Origin: Cryptomeria japonica
Taxonomy: Eukaryota > Streptophyta > Pinopsida > Cupressales > Cupressaceae
Assembly (NCBI RefSeq): GCF_030272615.1
Contig: NC_081410.1
Coordinates: 505,780,442-505,844,441 of the forward strand
Length of the DNA stretch: 64,000 nt
Reading direction: 5' to 3'
Every line of letters begins with the position of its first letter. Position 1 is the first letter of the stretch. A model generated the notes under the pieces. It was not told the DNA's origin, searched no databases, and saw only the letters and a program-made list of their open reading frames with translations. Positions 11,022 through 23,904 of this stretch are shown piece by piece. Position numbers and translations under genes: made by a program.

Positions 11022-12051
11022 TTCTTGGTTTTTAGTCCCCCATTTCAATTTGTCCTTTTAATCGCTAAGTTGATAATTAGAAGTCTTCAAAGTCATTTCA
11101 TAATGTCAAATTTCTATAAAAGTCCTTTGAAATCCTTTAAAACTTAGCCATTTTATTCAAAGTCTAACTTTCCCTAGGTTTTCAAAACCACTTAAAACTT
11201 TGATAAATACCATAGCTTTCAAAAAGTTAAGTCTCATGCATTTGTTAGGTCTCAAACCTAAACTCTAAACCAAGTTGGGTTTTGGACAGGTTGTCACAAC
11301 CCCTCCAAATCTCAAATTGATGTTTGAAGGCAAAAATAGGGTAAGAATAAAAAGTTTCATACTATTTCACAAACTCGTCAACATATAAACCAGTTGTGAA
11401 AAGTAGTTGAAAAAACTTATGTATATTATTGAATTTATTAAAAAAGGTTTATGAACTTTCAAGAAAAGGCATGGGTGGATTCCATACGGGTTCTTAAAAC
11501 CTCTTTGAGTCTCGATGAGGTTTTCAAAACTTTATCAACACCTAAAATGGTTGTGATAAACATTATAAAAGTTAATAATCTTTTGGAAACAACTGCAAGA
11601 AAAGGGTCATCAACATTTCATCTTGGTTTTGAAACTTGATTCAAAACCTGCAAGAGGTTTTAAAACCTCTCTTATCTCCTGGCATGCCTTTCACAACTAT
11701 AATTTTCAATGATTTCATGGTTACCTAGAGAAGTTTCTAGACTCCTTCTCACCAACAACATAATGGATGGATGCACAAAGAGATATTACTCATGAAGATA
11801 TCTAGACCAAAGTTGGTTCATTATTCTCAAGTTGCAAGAATCTCTTATAGAGATAGTGTACACCATTGTTGCATGCATATGTCCTATGTGTAGGCTGTGA
11901 GCATAAAGACTTTGATATGTATGCAAAATCCAAATGAGTTAAAGAAAGAATAATGCTTGAGGTATCGAAGACTATTGGATTGTGTTCCATACTTGGAAGC
12001 ATGGAACAATGACATGACTAGTCATTCAAGTCACCATGTGAATTGTCTAAC
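11022..12051 (+). repeat. Element D 5' LTR, first part (split by element 2)
   Basis: From about 11025 the sequence is homologous to 47436-48570 (shared TTGGTTTTTAGTCCCCCATTTCA and long collinear similarity). It stops at CTAAC (12047-12051), where element 2 begins, and resumes at 43782. The homologous copy reads straight through this point near CTAAT (48566-48570). The exact left end is not resolved. Confidence 0.65.
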
Positions 12052-12814
12052 TGTAGATGGAGGAAATGGGTTCAATCAAAGATTCGAACTTCCAACATCA
12101 ACAATGGAGAGCCTGCAGGCTAACACACATGCAAAACCAAAGGAAAATAACACACACACATGCTTTAAATAGAAAATCTCACTCCATTACACTTCTATTG
12201 GCCAAGATCTTGTGTTCAAGAATGATTCTCTTAGAAGGACATGCATAAGAGGCTATGGTGAATGAAGATTTCAGATGATGAATGCAAAAGATATGAAAGA
12301 TAGAGAAAGTGAAGTGCATGATAACAATAATGCAAGAATGCAAAAAGTGAGCTAAATTGCTAGATGGATTGAAATGAGAGAGAGGCTTGATTAAATAGAA
12401 GTCCTCAAGGAGAAATCATACATTAGCATGAATATGGGATAATATGAGATTAGTGGTATAGGATGAATGAATGGTAAGGAGAGAAGATAAGTGTTAATGG
12501 AAAATGGTAAGTGGTAAGTAGTGTTTATTGTTTATTTTAAATACATGGAATGGATAAATAATGAAATATATATTTATTTAATAGATTTAATGAATTAATG
12601 ATATGAATATATTAATAATATAATGGAGAATTAATATATTATAATATAGTGAATAATGGATGATGGAAATAATGGAATACATATATGAATATTAATATAG
12701 TGAATAGTATAACGAAAAATGAGAAATGAATATTATAATGGATCCACCTAATGATGTAGGAAAAATTAAGATTAATTAAGAGGACATTTTAATGAATATT
12801 TTTATGTGTCTACA
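12052..12814 (-). repeat. Element 2 3' LTR (763 bp)
   Basis: Read on the minus strand it begins TGTAGACACATAAAAATATT. It aligns with 43028-43781 with many substitutions and small indels, so the pair is older than the LTRs of element 5. The left duplication CTAAC is adjacent. Confidence 0.92.
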
Positions 12815-12829
12815 CTTTGACCCTCTTTG
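12815..12829 (-). other. Polypurine tract of element 2
   Basis: The minus strand reads CAAAGAGGGTCAAAG directly before the LTR, closely matching the tract of element 1. Confidence 0.8.
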
Positions 12830-13904
12830 AGACAATACAATTTGTCATTTTGTTTCAAAGAAAATGATCAACAAATACTTGTCCTAGAGATATACTGGTA
12901 AGGGTGATGATTGATCAGTTATGCCCCCTCGAGAGATTGATCAAAGAAATTAATGGAGATTGATCTCTAGATAGATTATGAAAAGGAGATTGGATGACTG
13001 ATATTGCGCAAGTGATTAAGTTAAGATGTACATTTGATGGAAATGCACAAGTTGATTAGCTGATTAAGTTGATAGGGACTGATGCTAGCACAAGATAAGA
13101 TGATCCAAGGATTGATTGATTGATTGATTGATCCAAGGGCATTGAGATTTCAAGAAGCAAGTTGGTTGATCTGATAAAGTGATTAAAGATTCAAAGACAT
13201 CCATAAGTAAGCATTGGATTGATCTTGCTGCAATGAGAAGAATAAAGAAGATGATGAAAGAAATGATGAAAAAGAGAGATGAAAGGAAAAAAGTGATGAG
13301 AAAGAGGATATGAAATCGATGAGAATTCTTATGCTTTCTTAAGTGCTTATATCATCATTGAGCTTATTATAGAAAAAGATACAACTCATATAGATATGGA
13401 TCAAACGTAGACGAAGTTACATACCAGTTGTGTGAAAGAAAACACATCAGATAGGAAAAGAACGCCTTAGTTTGTATCAGACCGTTATGTCCTCGATGAC
13501 CTTAGATGATCATGTCTTAAGACGAGTCATCATATTACTAAGGAAAAATCCACAAGCAACAAATAGGTGAAGATGCCCCATCCTCGCCTTTCTAGTCAAA
13601 GACATCCTGGAGATAAAATCTCTAGTCAAAGACATCCTGAAAAAGCTAAAAGACATGTCACCAAAATAAAATCAGAAACAATCAAAAGACATAATCAAAC
13701 AAACAGACAATATGCTTTATGCCAAAGTGATTCTTGTCACAATTAATGTGTTTGGTTTTTGATAAGTTGATAAGGTGTTGTTATGTCTACTCAATCTTAA
13801 TCAAGTCACGTCATGATTTCATTGAAATTCAAAGCTGCATGCTCATCCAAAGTGTTTGTGTTTTCACAACGTGTATTAAATGTCTTTGGATTTTGTTGAA
13901 AAGT

Positions 13905-14205
13905 TTTATGATTTTTAGGGTTTTTAAATGTTTTAATTGTTAGGGTTTTTTCAAGACTTTTTATGATTTTTCCAAGACATTTTATGATTTTTTAGGATTT
14001 TTTTTTAGGACATTTTCGGATTTTTTCAAGACATTTTAGGATTTTTTCATGACATTTTACATATTTTAGGATTTTTTCACGACATTTTACAATTTTTAGG
14101 ATTTTTCAAGATATTTTATGATTTTTTCAAGACATTTTATGATTTTTTATTATTTTTAAGAAGATTTTACGATTTTTTAGGATTTTTTCAGGACATTTCA
14201 GGATA
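13905..14205. repeat. T-rich degenerate tandem array near the 3' end of element 2
   Basis: About ten imperfect copies of a roughly 30-bp unit with the core TTTTTCAAGACATTTTAGGA. A related array of about 40-bp units (TTTTTCTCATTTTTTTGTAT, AGGATC) lies at 14510-14665. Both are A-rich on the sense strand of the element. I assign no function. Confidence 0.7.
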
Positions 14206-15438
14206 TAGTTCCTCCGATCGTGAGATGCCAACTATCCCAACCCACTACTAAAGTTAAGGAGATGCCCCAGTGAGGGAAAATATTAGCTTATTATGCAGGA
14301 GAAACATGTGTGTGGGTCGTGCAAAACAATCCATAAGCTATGATGGGGGTGGGAAGGTTATTATGGAATGGGAGGGTAGATACAGATAGAGCATGATCAA
14401 GTAGAGTACTAAAGGAAAAGAGGAGAAAAATCTCTACACATGGTGTCGGTTGCCCATTTTTTACCATGGTACTTGCCCAAGGTGCTTGTTTGCCAGGTTT
14501 TCACCAAAGTGACAATTTTTTTCAAGATCTTTTTCTCATTTTAAAAAAAAAAATTTAGGATCTTTTTTTCATTTTTTTGTATTTTTTTAAAGATATTTTT
14601 CTCATTTTTTTGTATTTATTTCAGGATCTTTTTCTCATTTTTTTGTATTTTTTTAGGATCTTTTAAATAAATTCTCTAAAATACTCAGGTGCAAAATCTG
14701 CGAAGGTGAATGTTGTTGATTGGATCTTCAAGTGGTTCACCTTCTAAAAAAACCAACTGATATGCACCCGATCCATATGCAACAATAATGATATGTGAAC
14801 CTAACCAATCATGTTCAAACTTGTCTTTTTCCTTTTCTTGATCTTGTTGAGAAACTCAATATTTGACTGGATGATGTGTATATTTGTCTTTTTCCTTTTT
14901 TGCTAAAGAAACTAGGGTAGAATTACCAATGTGTGCCCCACATAGGCCCATATGTGTATCAACTAAAGAGGTTTGGGTAACTTTGATAGCAAAGCCCTTT
15001 GAAGAAGTTATGCCAAAGGTCCACTAATGTGATGTATCACCAAGAGGAGATGGATGTATGGAATAAATGAATGTGGGATGAAGGATTATGAGTGTGAAAA
15101 GAAGTGAAAGTAGTATGACATGATGGAGACTTGGGATCAACAAGTATGCTTTTTGACTTGTAATTTTAGAAATTTTGCCCCTGTTAGTTTAGCATTGAGG
15201 GAGATCAATTCACGTTCTTCTTTCTTCATAGGATTTTTATCCTTGAAATTTCTTTTTGTAGAGCCCAATAGCTTTTGATTTTGATTTGGACTAGAAGACT
15301 TTTTCTTATTTTTGATTTTGAATTTTCTTTTCCATAGCTTGATTTTTGATCTTCGATGAGTAAGGGCCTTTGTAATTCTTGTTGATCTAAGTCTAGAAGA
15401 GAATTGAAAATGGAAGGAGTGGATGAGATGGTAAGGTT
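14206..15438 (-). other. Element 2 3' region without a recognisable gene
   Basis: Apart from the T-rich repeats at 14510-14665 I see no ORF with family resemblance. This is where reverse transcriptase or integrase would be expected in a complete gypsy element. Confidence 0.5.
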
Positions 15439-15579
15439 CTAGGAGTTCTCAAAAGACTTGGCGATATATTCAATGGATTCTTTGTTGGAACCACTCTCAG
15501 GACTATTGATGTCAAGAGCTGCTTGCACCTCTAGAGGAAATTTGCATTTAGGATTATTAGCCACAACATTAGGTGATTC
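15439..15579 (-). pseudogene. Element 2 coding remnant downstream of protease
   Basis: The minus strand encodes ESPNVVANNPKCKFPLEVQA and then a Ser/Glu-rich end (KESIEYIAKSFENS) before a stop at 15439. It lies on the far side of the solo LTR from the protease frame, so it is probably the continuation of the same polyprotein. I do not recognise a domain. Confidence 0.4.
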
Positions 15580-15584
15580 GTACT

Positions 15585-16347
15585 TGTATATGGTGAAAAA
15601 TGATGATGACAAACTATTGCAAAACCACAAAAGATCCAACCACAATAAAACCCTAGTTCTACAATAAAGCATTCACCATACACTAATGAATAAACCTAAG
15701 AACATGCAAATTAATAAACGAAACAATTATACCATTCACATGCCAAGTAGGGTTTGATCTCCATTGTCTCTTATCTCCATTGATCTTATTTGATGAATTT
15801 TGTCTCTAATTTTGTATGTGTATAAGAGCTCAACAAAGAACAGATTGTGGTTTTGTAGTCGCTTGATTGCAAGAAGGCTCGATTGATTGATTGATTGGGA
15901 TTGAAAGGATGAAGGAATCCTCTTATATAGAAGACACTTTAGAAAATGGATGGATAAGATTAGAGATGAAAGAATAAATGGTTGGCTGAGATTAAAGGGT
16001 AGGTAGGAAAAATAATGAAATATGAAGGGGGTAGGTAGAATAAATTAAGAGATAAATGACATGTGCCATGGAGAGAAAATTCTAATGATTGAATTAATTA
16101 AATAAATATTTATTTAATTAATAGAATAAGTGGGACCAATTAAATAAATAAAATATTTATTTAATTTAGGAAAATGATAATTTAAATAAATAAAAATATT
16201 TATTTAAATAGGGAAAATAATAGAAAAGGATTAATGAATTAATTAAATAAATAAAAATCTATTTAATTAATAGAAGGCTTAGGAAAAAATAATTAATTAA
16301 ATAAAAATATTTATTTAATTAAGATAGGACAATTTTTGGTGTCTACA
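15585..16347 (-). mobile_element. Solo LTR, gypsy-type, inside element 2
   Basis: Minus-strand ends are TGTAGACACCAAAAATTGTC ... CCATATACA. It is flanked by GTACT (15580-15584) and GTACC (16348-16352), a 5-bp duplication with one mismatch. The start resembles the LTRs of elements 1 and 2. It is AT-rich with repeated TTAATTAAATAAATATTTAT blocks at 16095-16325. There is no primer site or interior. Confidence 0.8.
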
Positions 16348-16382
16348 GTACCCAATTCCTTGACATTCTGAATTATCTTGCT

Positions 16383-17531
16383 CTACCATTTCACTTGTGG
16401 TTTGTCATAAGTTTGAGGAGACAAAGGTAGCTTTTCAATGCAAAGAACACGACTCATAGAATATTTCCCTACTCCATGGTCTTTTACTTTTATTTTGATC
16501 TCAACTTCATTGGATTTGGAGGTGGACACTTTTAAGGATTTGGGATCAATGTATGCTTGGGAAGCAGGTGCTTCACGATTGATAGGAATGATGGATTCGG
16601 TCTTAGAACATAGATTATTGTGATACATAAAAAGATTTTGATCTACTAGTATTGTAATTTCGATCCCATTATGTGGATATTTGATGCACTGATGGTATGT
16701 AGATGGTATAGTTTGCATTGCATGGATCCATGACCTTACAAGGAGAATGTTATAGGTTAAGGGGAGATCAAGTAATTGGCAAACCACATCCTTCACCATA
16801 GGTCCCAATTTGAAAGGAAATGTAACTGATCCCTTACATGAGTGTTCCTCTTCATCATATGCCTTTATGGTAATCTTTTTCTTAAATTCCACTATACTTT
16901 CAGTGAACCCTAATTTTGTGATCAACTTCAAGGTACAAATGTTTAGACCTGCTCCTTTGTCTATCAGAACTTGCTTGATCTTGACTTTGTGGACAAGAAC
17001 TTCAATGTGTAAGGGCGCATTATGTGGTAGTTACATGGATGAATTATCATTCTCAGTAAAATTGATGGTATGAGGGTAGGAGATGTGTCCAACCATAGAT
17101 TGAAATTGGTCTACATGTAGGTCTGTAGGTACTGTAGTAGTAGCGAGGGCTTTATCAAGGATAGCTTTATGTTCAACGGATAGGCGTAGCAACTCAAGTA
17201 TAGAAATTTGCGTGGGAGTTTTCCCTAAATGCTCTATAAGGTTGTATTGCAAAGTTGGCACAATGGGTTTAGAATTAGGGCCCCTAAGGATAAGTGTGCC
17301 TTTGCGGGTGGTGATGTTATAATTAGGTTCTTTCCCTTTTATAATAAAAACATTCACATGATTATCAACCTCATTGATATTATTTATGGTATAGTCATAT
17401 TTAGCATTGGTATAGTTCACATCATCACTAGATTTGGGGGCCTTCGCTTTATCCTTGTCATGCTTAGGGAAAAGATTCTTGAATATATCAGGATCAGAGC
17501 GTTGTCCTTGTTTTTCTTTTCAGTGAAAATA
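16383..17531 (-). pseudogene. Element 2 gag-pro segment with retropepsin-like domain
   Basis: The frame runs from about 17531 (SDPDIFKNLFPKHDKDKAKA) to a stop at 16383, broken by one in-frame TAA just after 17031. A retropepsin-like region follows. Its active-site area reads VLIDKGAGLNIC, where families of this type usually have D-S/T/G-G. It continues to the conserved C-terminal block NILLVRSWIHAMQTIPSTYH then QCIKYPHNG. This block is characteristic of plant Ty3/gypsy gag-pro proteins: the protease would cut the gag-pol polyprotein in virus-like particles. With the stop and the altered active site this copy should be inactive. Element E interrupts it upstream: its other side is the gag at 25847-27357. 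Confidence 0.8.
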
Positions 17532-17656
17532 GGATAACCCCTACGAATTTTTCAAAAAAATTGTCCTCTTTTCTCTTAAGTCAAGTAATGAGGCATTTTT
17601 TTCATCTCATTTGTCCTCAAATATTAAGTATTCGATCTTGAAATTCTATCTTTTGG

Positions 17657-18818
17657 GTTAAAATTGCAAATTTTAACTTAAAAAGTTGAGTTCCCTGTTT
17701 TGGTGTCAAGTTGGGTTTTAAACAGTTCGATCTTGCACCATTTTTGGTTGTTAAGTGTCAAGGTGGGTTTTAAACCTGACTTTGCACCATGGTAACCAAT
17801 TATGATGTCAATGGGACTTATAAGACTAATATACATCATTTTTGACATTATAGTGTAAATCGGACTTATAAGTCCGATTGACACCATAATTAAGAATAAC
17901 TTTTGATTTTTTGTTTTTAGAGTTTGATTTATATCCGGTTTCTTTTCCCCCTTTATTTATTGATTTGTGCCTAATTTTCCTCGTTGTTTCCATCAAGATT
18001 CAGAGGGCACCAGATTGCTCTCCAAATACTGGATTTTACAAACCCATGGTATGTATTATTTTTATCCTTTATTCCTATTTTGTTTCGGGCTTTATCTTTG
18101 TTGTTTTACATCGACCATATATATTTAAGTTATACTTTAATGAATATGGTTAATGTTAAATATTTATGTCATTTATATCAATTTTGAAGCCCTAGTTTCG
18201 GGGATGAGTCGGGTTTTCATCCCGACTCACCTTTTTGTTTTCATTTTATTCAGGCTCCACGGTGTGTGGTGTGGTTGCGCTCCCGTCATACACCGAAGCC
18301 TTACTCCATAGTGTGTGGCGGGGACATAGTCTCGCCACCCATTTTGTCCCACCATGTTATTTGATTAATGGTGGTGATCGTGGTTACAACCCTGACCATC
18401 ACCATTGTTTGGTTTGACACTTTCAAGTCCTTCCCAAAGTGTCGGTCGGGTTTACAATCCCACCCGACACCATCTTTGGATTTTCTCTAGTGTGTCGATC
18501 GGGTTTGTAACCCCGTTCAACATCATATTAGTTATTTTGCATTGTTACTCACCAAGGTGAAAATTGAGGTTATATCCTCGATTCACACCAAAATGACTTT
18601 CCAAAGTGTAAATCGGAGGTGTACCCCCAATTTACACCTAATTCAATTTTTTCATATCTAAGTGTAGATCAAGAATATAAGCCCAATATACACATACCTT
18701 TGGTTTTACTATATTAAGTGTAAATTGGACTTATAAGTCATATATGCACTTAATGTTGATTTCACACTTATATTAAGTGTAAATCAGACTTATAAGTCCG
18801 ATTTGCACCTAGTACACA
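17657..18818 (+). repeat. Array of about 15 degenerate hairpin units
   Basis: Successive units of about 35-45 nt are each an imperfect inverted repeat of the form GTGT-(A/T/C)n-GG...TTATAA or TTTTAA...CC-n-ACACC. Examples are 17657-17677 (GTTAAAATT/AATTTTAAC), 17761-17790 (core GGTTTTAAACC), 17858-17879 (perfect 22-nt palindrome, centre CTTATAAG), 18207-18229 (GAGTCGGG/CCCGACTC), 18261-18295, 18312-18336, 18365-18403, 18436-18472, 18553-18589, 18605-18640, 18716-18755 and 18773-18812. The arm sequence changes between units but the pairing is kept. A gap without units lies at 17890-18200. Confidence 0.8.
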
Positions 18819-18950
18819 CACATGCAAATTAGTGGATTTTCACAAATTTGTGATTGATCGATGGTTTTATCCTATCAAATGAAGATTCCTATGGTGGCTA
18901 ATAATTTCAAATGATGATCTTTTTATGTTTCAGTACATCTATTGCAAATG

Positions 18951-21900
18951 ACAAAGCCCTCACCAAGTAAAAGATCAATAAAGTTCAAGAAGCAAGAGAT
19001 TCATCCAATTTTTCTGTCTTTGTCTATGTCATCCAATATGATAATATAAGAGATGCAGAGATAGGCAATTTGGATCTCGATGAATTCTTGAAATGAGTGA
19101 AAGCAACACCAGTGTCCTATAAAATGGATCCCACTGTCAATAGTGGAATTCATCTGGTGGCAACCTTTCCCATGTCCGCACATAATCCATAATTTGTGTT
19201 AGCCCTTGCCAGCAAATATGATCCTACCACTAGATCAGTGAAAGATGCAAATGGAAGGAAGATGCTCATAAATCTTGATAAGGACTTATTTGATAAAATT
19301 TTCAAATGTTCTCCTATAGGTCAATATGTAGATATTGATATGCAATCAACTGTTACTTGCTTTGACAACAATTTAGAAAAGTGTAGGAGGAACATTAATG
19401 ATAATTGCTTACAAACACCAAGGCCTACAATTTCAAGATGGCTTGAGACTCTTCCCCACATTGATTTCATTGAGGAGGTAAATGATCTCATTACTCTTCT
19501 TAGTAGATTAAAAGGTCTCCCAACCTCTAACACATATCATAAATGGATGAATCAATACATCCACATTATCAGGATAAACAAGAAGCAAATCTACTGGGGC
19601 AAACAGATTGCAAATGCTTTGTGTGAGCAGTTGAGCAAGGTGCCCACCACCTTGAAATTTTATATGACTTCTTATCTTGTTTATGCAACTACCTCAATGA
19701 GGCATTTTCCCAATTTATCTATCATGGGTGATAGGAGCCAGGTTCCTGCTTACAAATATTTCACTCATTTAACTCTCAAGGAGAGTTTGCACTATTTCAG
19801 GAGAGTAATTGATGCCTTCTTTTCTCATTATATGTGCTTATTTGATAAGGACCTTTGAAATAAGAGAGTTTCAGATGAGTCTTGGAAGGTGGTGAGTGAA
19901 TATGGCTATATTTTCCTAGAATTTCCCACATTTACATATATCAGGAATGGATGATTTGATGGATAACCCTTCATGCTTCCAAGGTACCCCTCAGATATGA
20001 TCATTCTTATGGAGATGGCTCACCAAATGGTATCTATTCATGAGCGTCAATTTGGAGCTCATAAGATAGGTCTCAGGTTCTCCATCACCATAGGGAGATA
20101 CTTCATCAATTCCATCTACAAGGCCCATGCCATGGAGGAGGAGATGAGGAGAGTGGAATTAAGGTTCTTCAAAGCCAAGAAGTTTTTCAAGTACAAGGGT
20201 ATGAAGAATAATATCAAGAAGAGATACACTCATATCCATTAGATTGAGGATTTATGGATTGATTACAGAACTGAAGAGGACATCTGGAGATTGGACTACT
20301 ATCATCTGACCATAGAGAAAATTGAGAATCTTGATCTAGCTGAACTTCCTGAGGATTTCTAAGAGGATGGAGACATCTTAGATCTTGTGTATGAGAAAAA
20401 CAAAGTTGTTGGATTTCCTCTACCTCTCATTCAATGGGCCCAAAAGGAGAATACTTCAATAAGGGGTAGGTTCCAGAAGATTCCTGATAATACTAGTGCT
20501 TGGTTAAATTTTCATGGTGTTCAGCTAAAGCCTTTCCAAATCGAGTCATTTGAAGATGATGTTGCAGAGCCTAAAGGAAAGACTTCTGAGTTAAGGAAAA
20601 AGAACATATAGGATCCTACAACTCCTAAAGGTCCAAAATTCAAATTCACTGTTGGAAAAAGGTAAGAGCCAAGGTGAGTCTTCAACTCAAGAGACTCAAG
20701 CTCATGAAGAGATTGATGAAGGAGAAGAAGAAGAAAATGAAGATGAACAACAACAACAACAAGATGATCCTGAAAAGGAACAAGAACAAGAGGAAGGAGA
20801 ATTTGATGAGGAGGGATTACATGAAATTCCAAGTACTTCCCAGTCTCAAGAGATGCAAGAAGGTATTCCTCCTGCATCATGCAATGTTACAGGTACCACT
20901 TCAGTCACACTTATTGATATTATTCCTTTAGGTTCCACTATTTTATTTTCATCACAAGCTATCGAAATTCATGTTATTCCTTCTACTTCCACAAGTGAAT
21001 CAACCCTTGATACACCTCATGACAACCTTGATATTGTTTTCCTTCCCAATTTGTCTGAGGTTACTTCTTCCATGTTGGAAGATTTTGATAATTTTATGTT
21101 GAAACCCCAAGTTCCTTCAAAATTTTCTACTACTTCAAATCCAATCATCATTTTTACCTCAACTCCACCTATTATGACTACACGTGTTCAGTCTCAGGAG
21201 TTGGCAACACAATAAATGACTATTGGAGTGGATGATGATGCACCCTTGCCACCCTATCTAACCATCAACATTCCTAAAAGAAAGAATCAAGCCATATCTC
21301 TAGATGACTTTGATTTCAATCAGTTGGTGCCTATTAAACCCAAGGTTACAATGAAGGCCAAGACTTTTTCTAGATTAAGAATAGATCAATCGAAGAAAAA
21401 ATATGTAGAAATGGAAATTCCTCCTCTGGACACATATTTGGATAAGGTACAACCTATTTATTATGTCATTAATATAATTAAATTGGGTGAACAAACACAC
21501 AAAGGTGCAGTTGAGGATTATCAAAGTTCTTTCTAGCATCTTGTGTCAATGTTAAAAGAAGAGAGGGTGAAGAAAGATAAGTTAAAGAAATAGGTTGATT
21601 AGCTCACATAGGTCTTGATAAAAATTACCAAATCGTTAGAGATAGTTGATTTGGCCACTTCTTCAGTGGATGAGAAGATCATTAAACAAGTTGAACAAGT
21701 CAATTCTCATAGGAGAACAGTTGGTGAAATAATGGATAGATTGTTGAGGCAGGGAACTCATCTTCTATGTTCAATAGTTACTCTTGTAAAAAACTTGGAG
21801 GAGGTAAGGATTGAAATTGATAAAACTTTAAATTCATTTTCCAATGAATTGGAGACACATGATAAGGTTAGCAACTCATGGTTGAAGTTAGAGGATTTCT

Positions 21901-22385
21901 AGATAGATGTTTTAGTAGATAATGGAGTGATCTCTTCAAGGGATATGTACATTGAGCAAAAAGAAATACCAGAACATCAAATAAACACAAATGAGGCACT
22001 TATAAAAAATTTGAGGAAAGCAGAGAAAGAATGTAATGATAAAGGGAAAGAAATCATCGAGAAGATATCACCTCTGCCTTGCACTTTCCTCTATGAGAAC
22101 CAGAAACCCCTTCATGAGGATACTATTGTCAAATAATTTAGTCTACTGATTGGAGAAGAGGTCGATAAACAAGCTTTCTCATTGTCCTCAATTGATAAGT
22201 TGATAGATATCCAAGTGAATCTGGATAATATAGCCTCTCTTCTGAAAAATTCTAAGAAATGCTACATGAGCCTCAAAGATTCTATCACCTGGGTTAAGGT
22301 CATCATAAGTCACACTGAAGGACCTTATCAAGAATAGATGAAAGTAGTTGTACAAAAGTTTGAGGAATTCATGAAGCAATATTGA
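18951..22385 (+). pseudogene. Element E large ORF: globular N-part, acidic linker, coiled-coil C-part; unknown function
   Basis: The plus-strand frame starts near 18951 (MTKPSPSKRSIK). It runs with several stops and frameshifts through 19196-19858 (VLALASKYDPTTRSVKDANG ... YMTSYLVYATTSMRHFPN), 19973-20242, 20387-20611 and 20652-21215 (acidic Glu/Gln tract, DEGEEEENEDEQQQQQ), then 21216-21536, 21615-21902 and 21927-22136, which are Lys/Glu/Leu-rich and look coiled-coil. I do not recognise the family. The order globular part, charged linker, coiled coil is the same as in ORF2 of elements 3-7, but sequence similarity is not obvious by eye. It has no zinc knuckle or enzyme motif. Confidence 0.6.
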
Positions 22386-22649
22386 AATGGAGTGTCTGGT
22401 GACACACAATATTTTTCATAGTAAATTTTTTAATAAGACTTGGACATTTTAGTGTCATTTTGTATTTAATTTTTGCACTTAGGCAACGCACGAGTCCAAA
22501 CTCAATTAGGATTCTTCTTTGAATTAATCATAGTTTTTCCTAAATTTTCTCAGAATACCTCTCCTATATATATGAGGTTGCTTTTTGTAATTCATATCTA
22601 TTTTCTTTCATCTATATGCCAAAACTTTGCCGAATTGAAGAGCAAAATA

Positions 22650-23280
22650 GTGAAACTTTGTGTTCCTTTTGTGATTTTACAAACTTGATGAAATAAGAAG
22701 AAAGCTTTGGCATCCAAACTTTGTGTTGGGTTCATTGGTGGTTTATGGTGAGAGTGTTCTTATGTCATTTTTATTATAAATGCTTATTTTTCTCAAGTAA
22801 AGGCATGTCAATAGAATATTGTTAAAGTGTAGAGGCAATTGTTAATTTGCGAACTTTGTGTCATATTTTGACTATTGTTAATAGAATTAGGAATTGGTGA
22901 GTGTGATATCATCTTGAAGAATTTGTTCTTCTTATTAGTATTTTTAAGATAAAATTAATTGAGATATATTATAGTAATACTTTGAAGACTTTGTGCTTGA
23001 TTGTGTTACCTCATAAAAGGAAAATTGTGATTTGAAGACTTTGAGCTCCTTTCATTATTTTCAGAAAAATATTATCAAAAGTTACAGTAAGGAATCAAGA
23101 TAAAGACTTTGTGCTTTACTTTGGTTTTCTCAATTAACACATTGGGTTACAGAAGAATTATTTGTAAAAAAAAAAGGTTGATAGGACAACAGTGAGTTTT
23201 AAGACTTTGAGCTTGAGCACTCTTTCCCATCCCGAAGAAGCAACGAAGGACTTTGTGCCTTCATAGAGACTTTGCTTCTT
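22650..23280 (+). repeat. Nine dispersed ACTTTG(T/A)G motifs in the 3' part of element E
   Basis: Copies of (A/G)ACTTTG(T/A)G(T/C)T-like sequence occur near 22652, 22716, 22851, 22987, 23036, 23104, 23203, 23249 and 23270, about 50-140 bp apart. They lie in an otherwise unremarkable AT-rich region that may be the 3' LTR or 3' UTR of element E. Confidence 0.6.
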
Positions 23281-23904
23281 TTATTATCTATTTTCTATCA
23301 CTATTGCATTCTAAGTTAATTTTTAATAGTGAAATTGTAAGATTTTTTTTTTTTTTTTTAAACAAAAGTGGCAAGCCACTGATATATATATTAATAAGAA
23401 AACTGATTCAAGAGCTCAATAGGGAAAGAACTAGAAAGAAAACCCTATATCCTTGCTCATATACAATGAAGAAGAAGGAAGGAGGCTATGAGAAGAAGCT
23501 ACTCAATCCAAAGAGAAAAATAGGGACTGCTCATAGAATGAGTCTCTTAGGGGCCAAAATGAGAGTAACCGGTTGGGACGAGACCGGAGGAAACCAAAAA
23601 TAACCAACCCCCTTAACTGGTTACTGTGGCGACTGAGAATCATAAATCTGCTTGTCGGAGCACTGATGAGCTGTGACAACCGGTTTCCGATTATGTTGTA
23701 TTGGTGCTTTGATATCGGTATGATGTCCTTATGACTGGTTCATAAAAAGAAAAGCCTCCAATACCGGTGCAAGTTGACAAGCAAAAAAGATGACTCCTCT
23801 ACTGGTTCGGTTGCCGTTAGATTTTCCACCTGTCAAAAAAGAGCAAATTATGGGTAGCAAAAAACAAAGCCGGAATAACTTTACTCGTTCATGGTAGTGT
23901 CTTC

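Noticed and set aside
20521-20880. Minus-strand ORF of 119 codons
   Set aside because: It is antisense to the acidic Glu/Gln-coding tract of the element E ORF and Leu/His-rich only for that reason.
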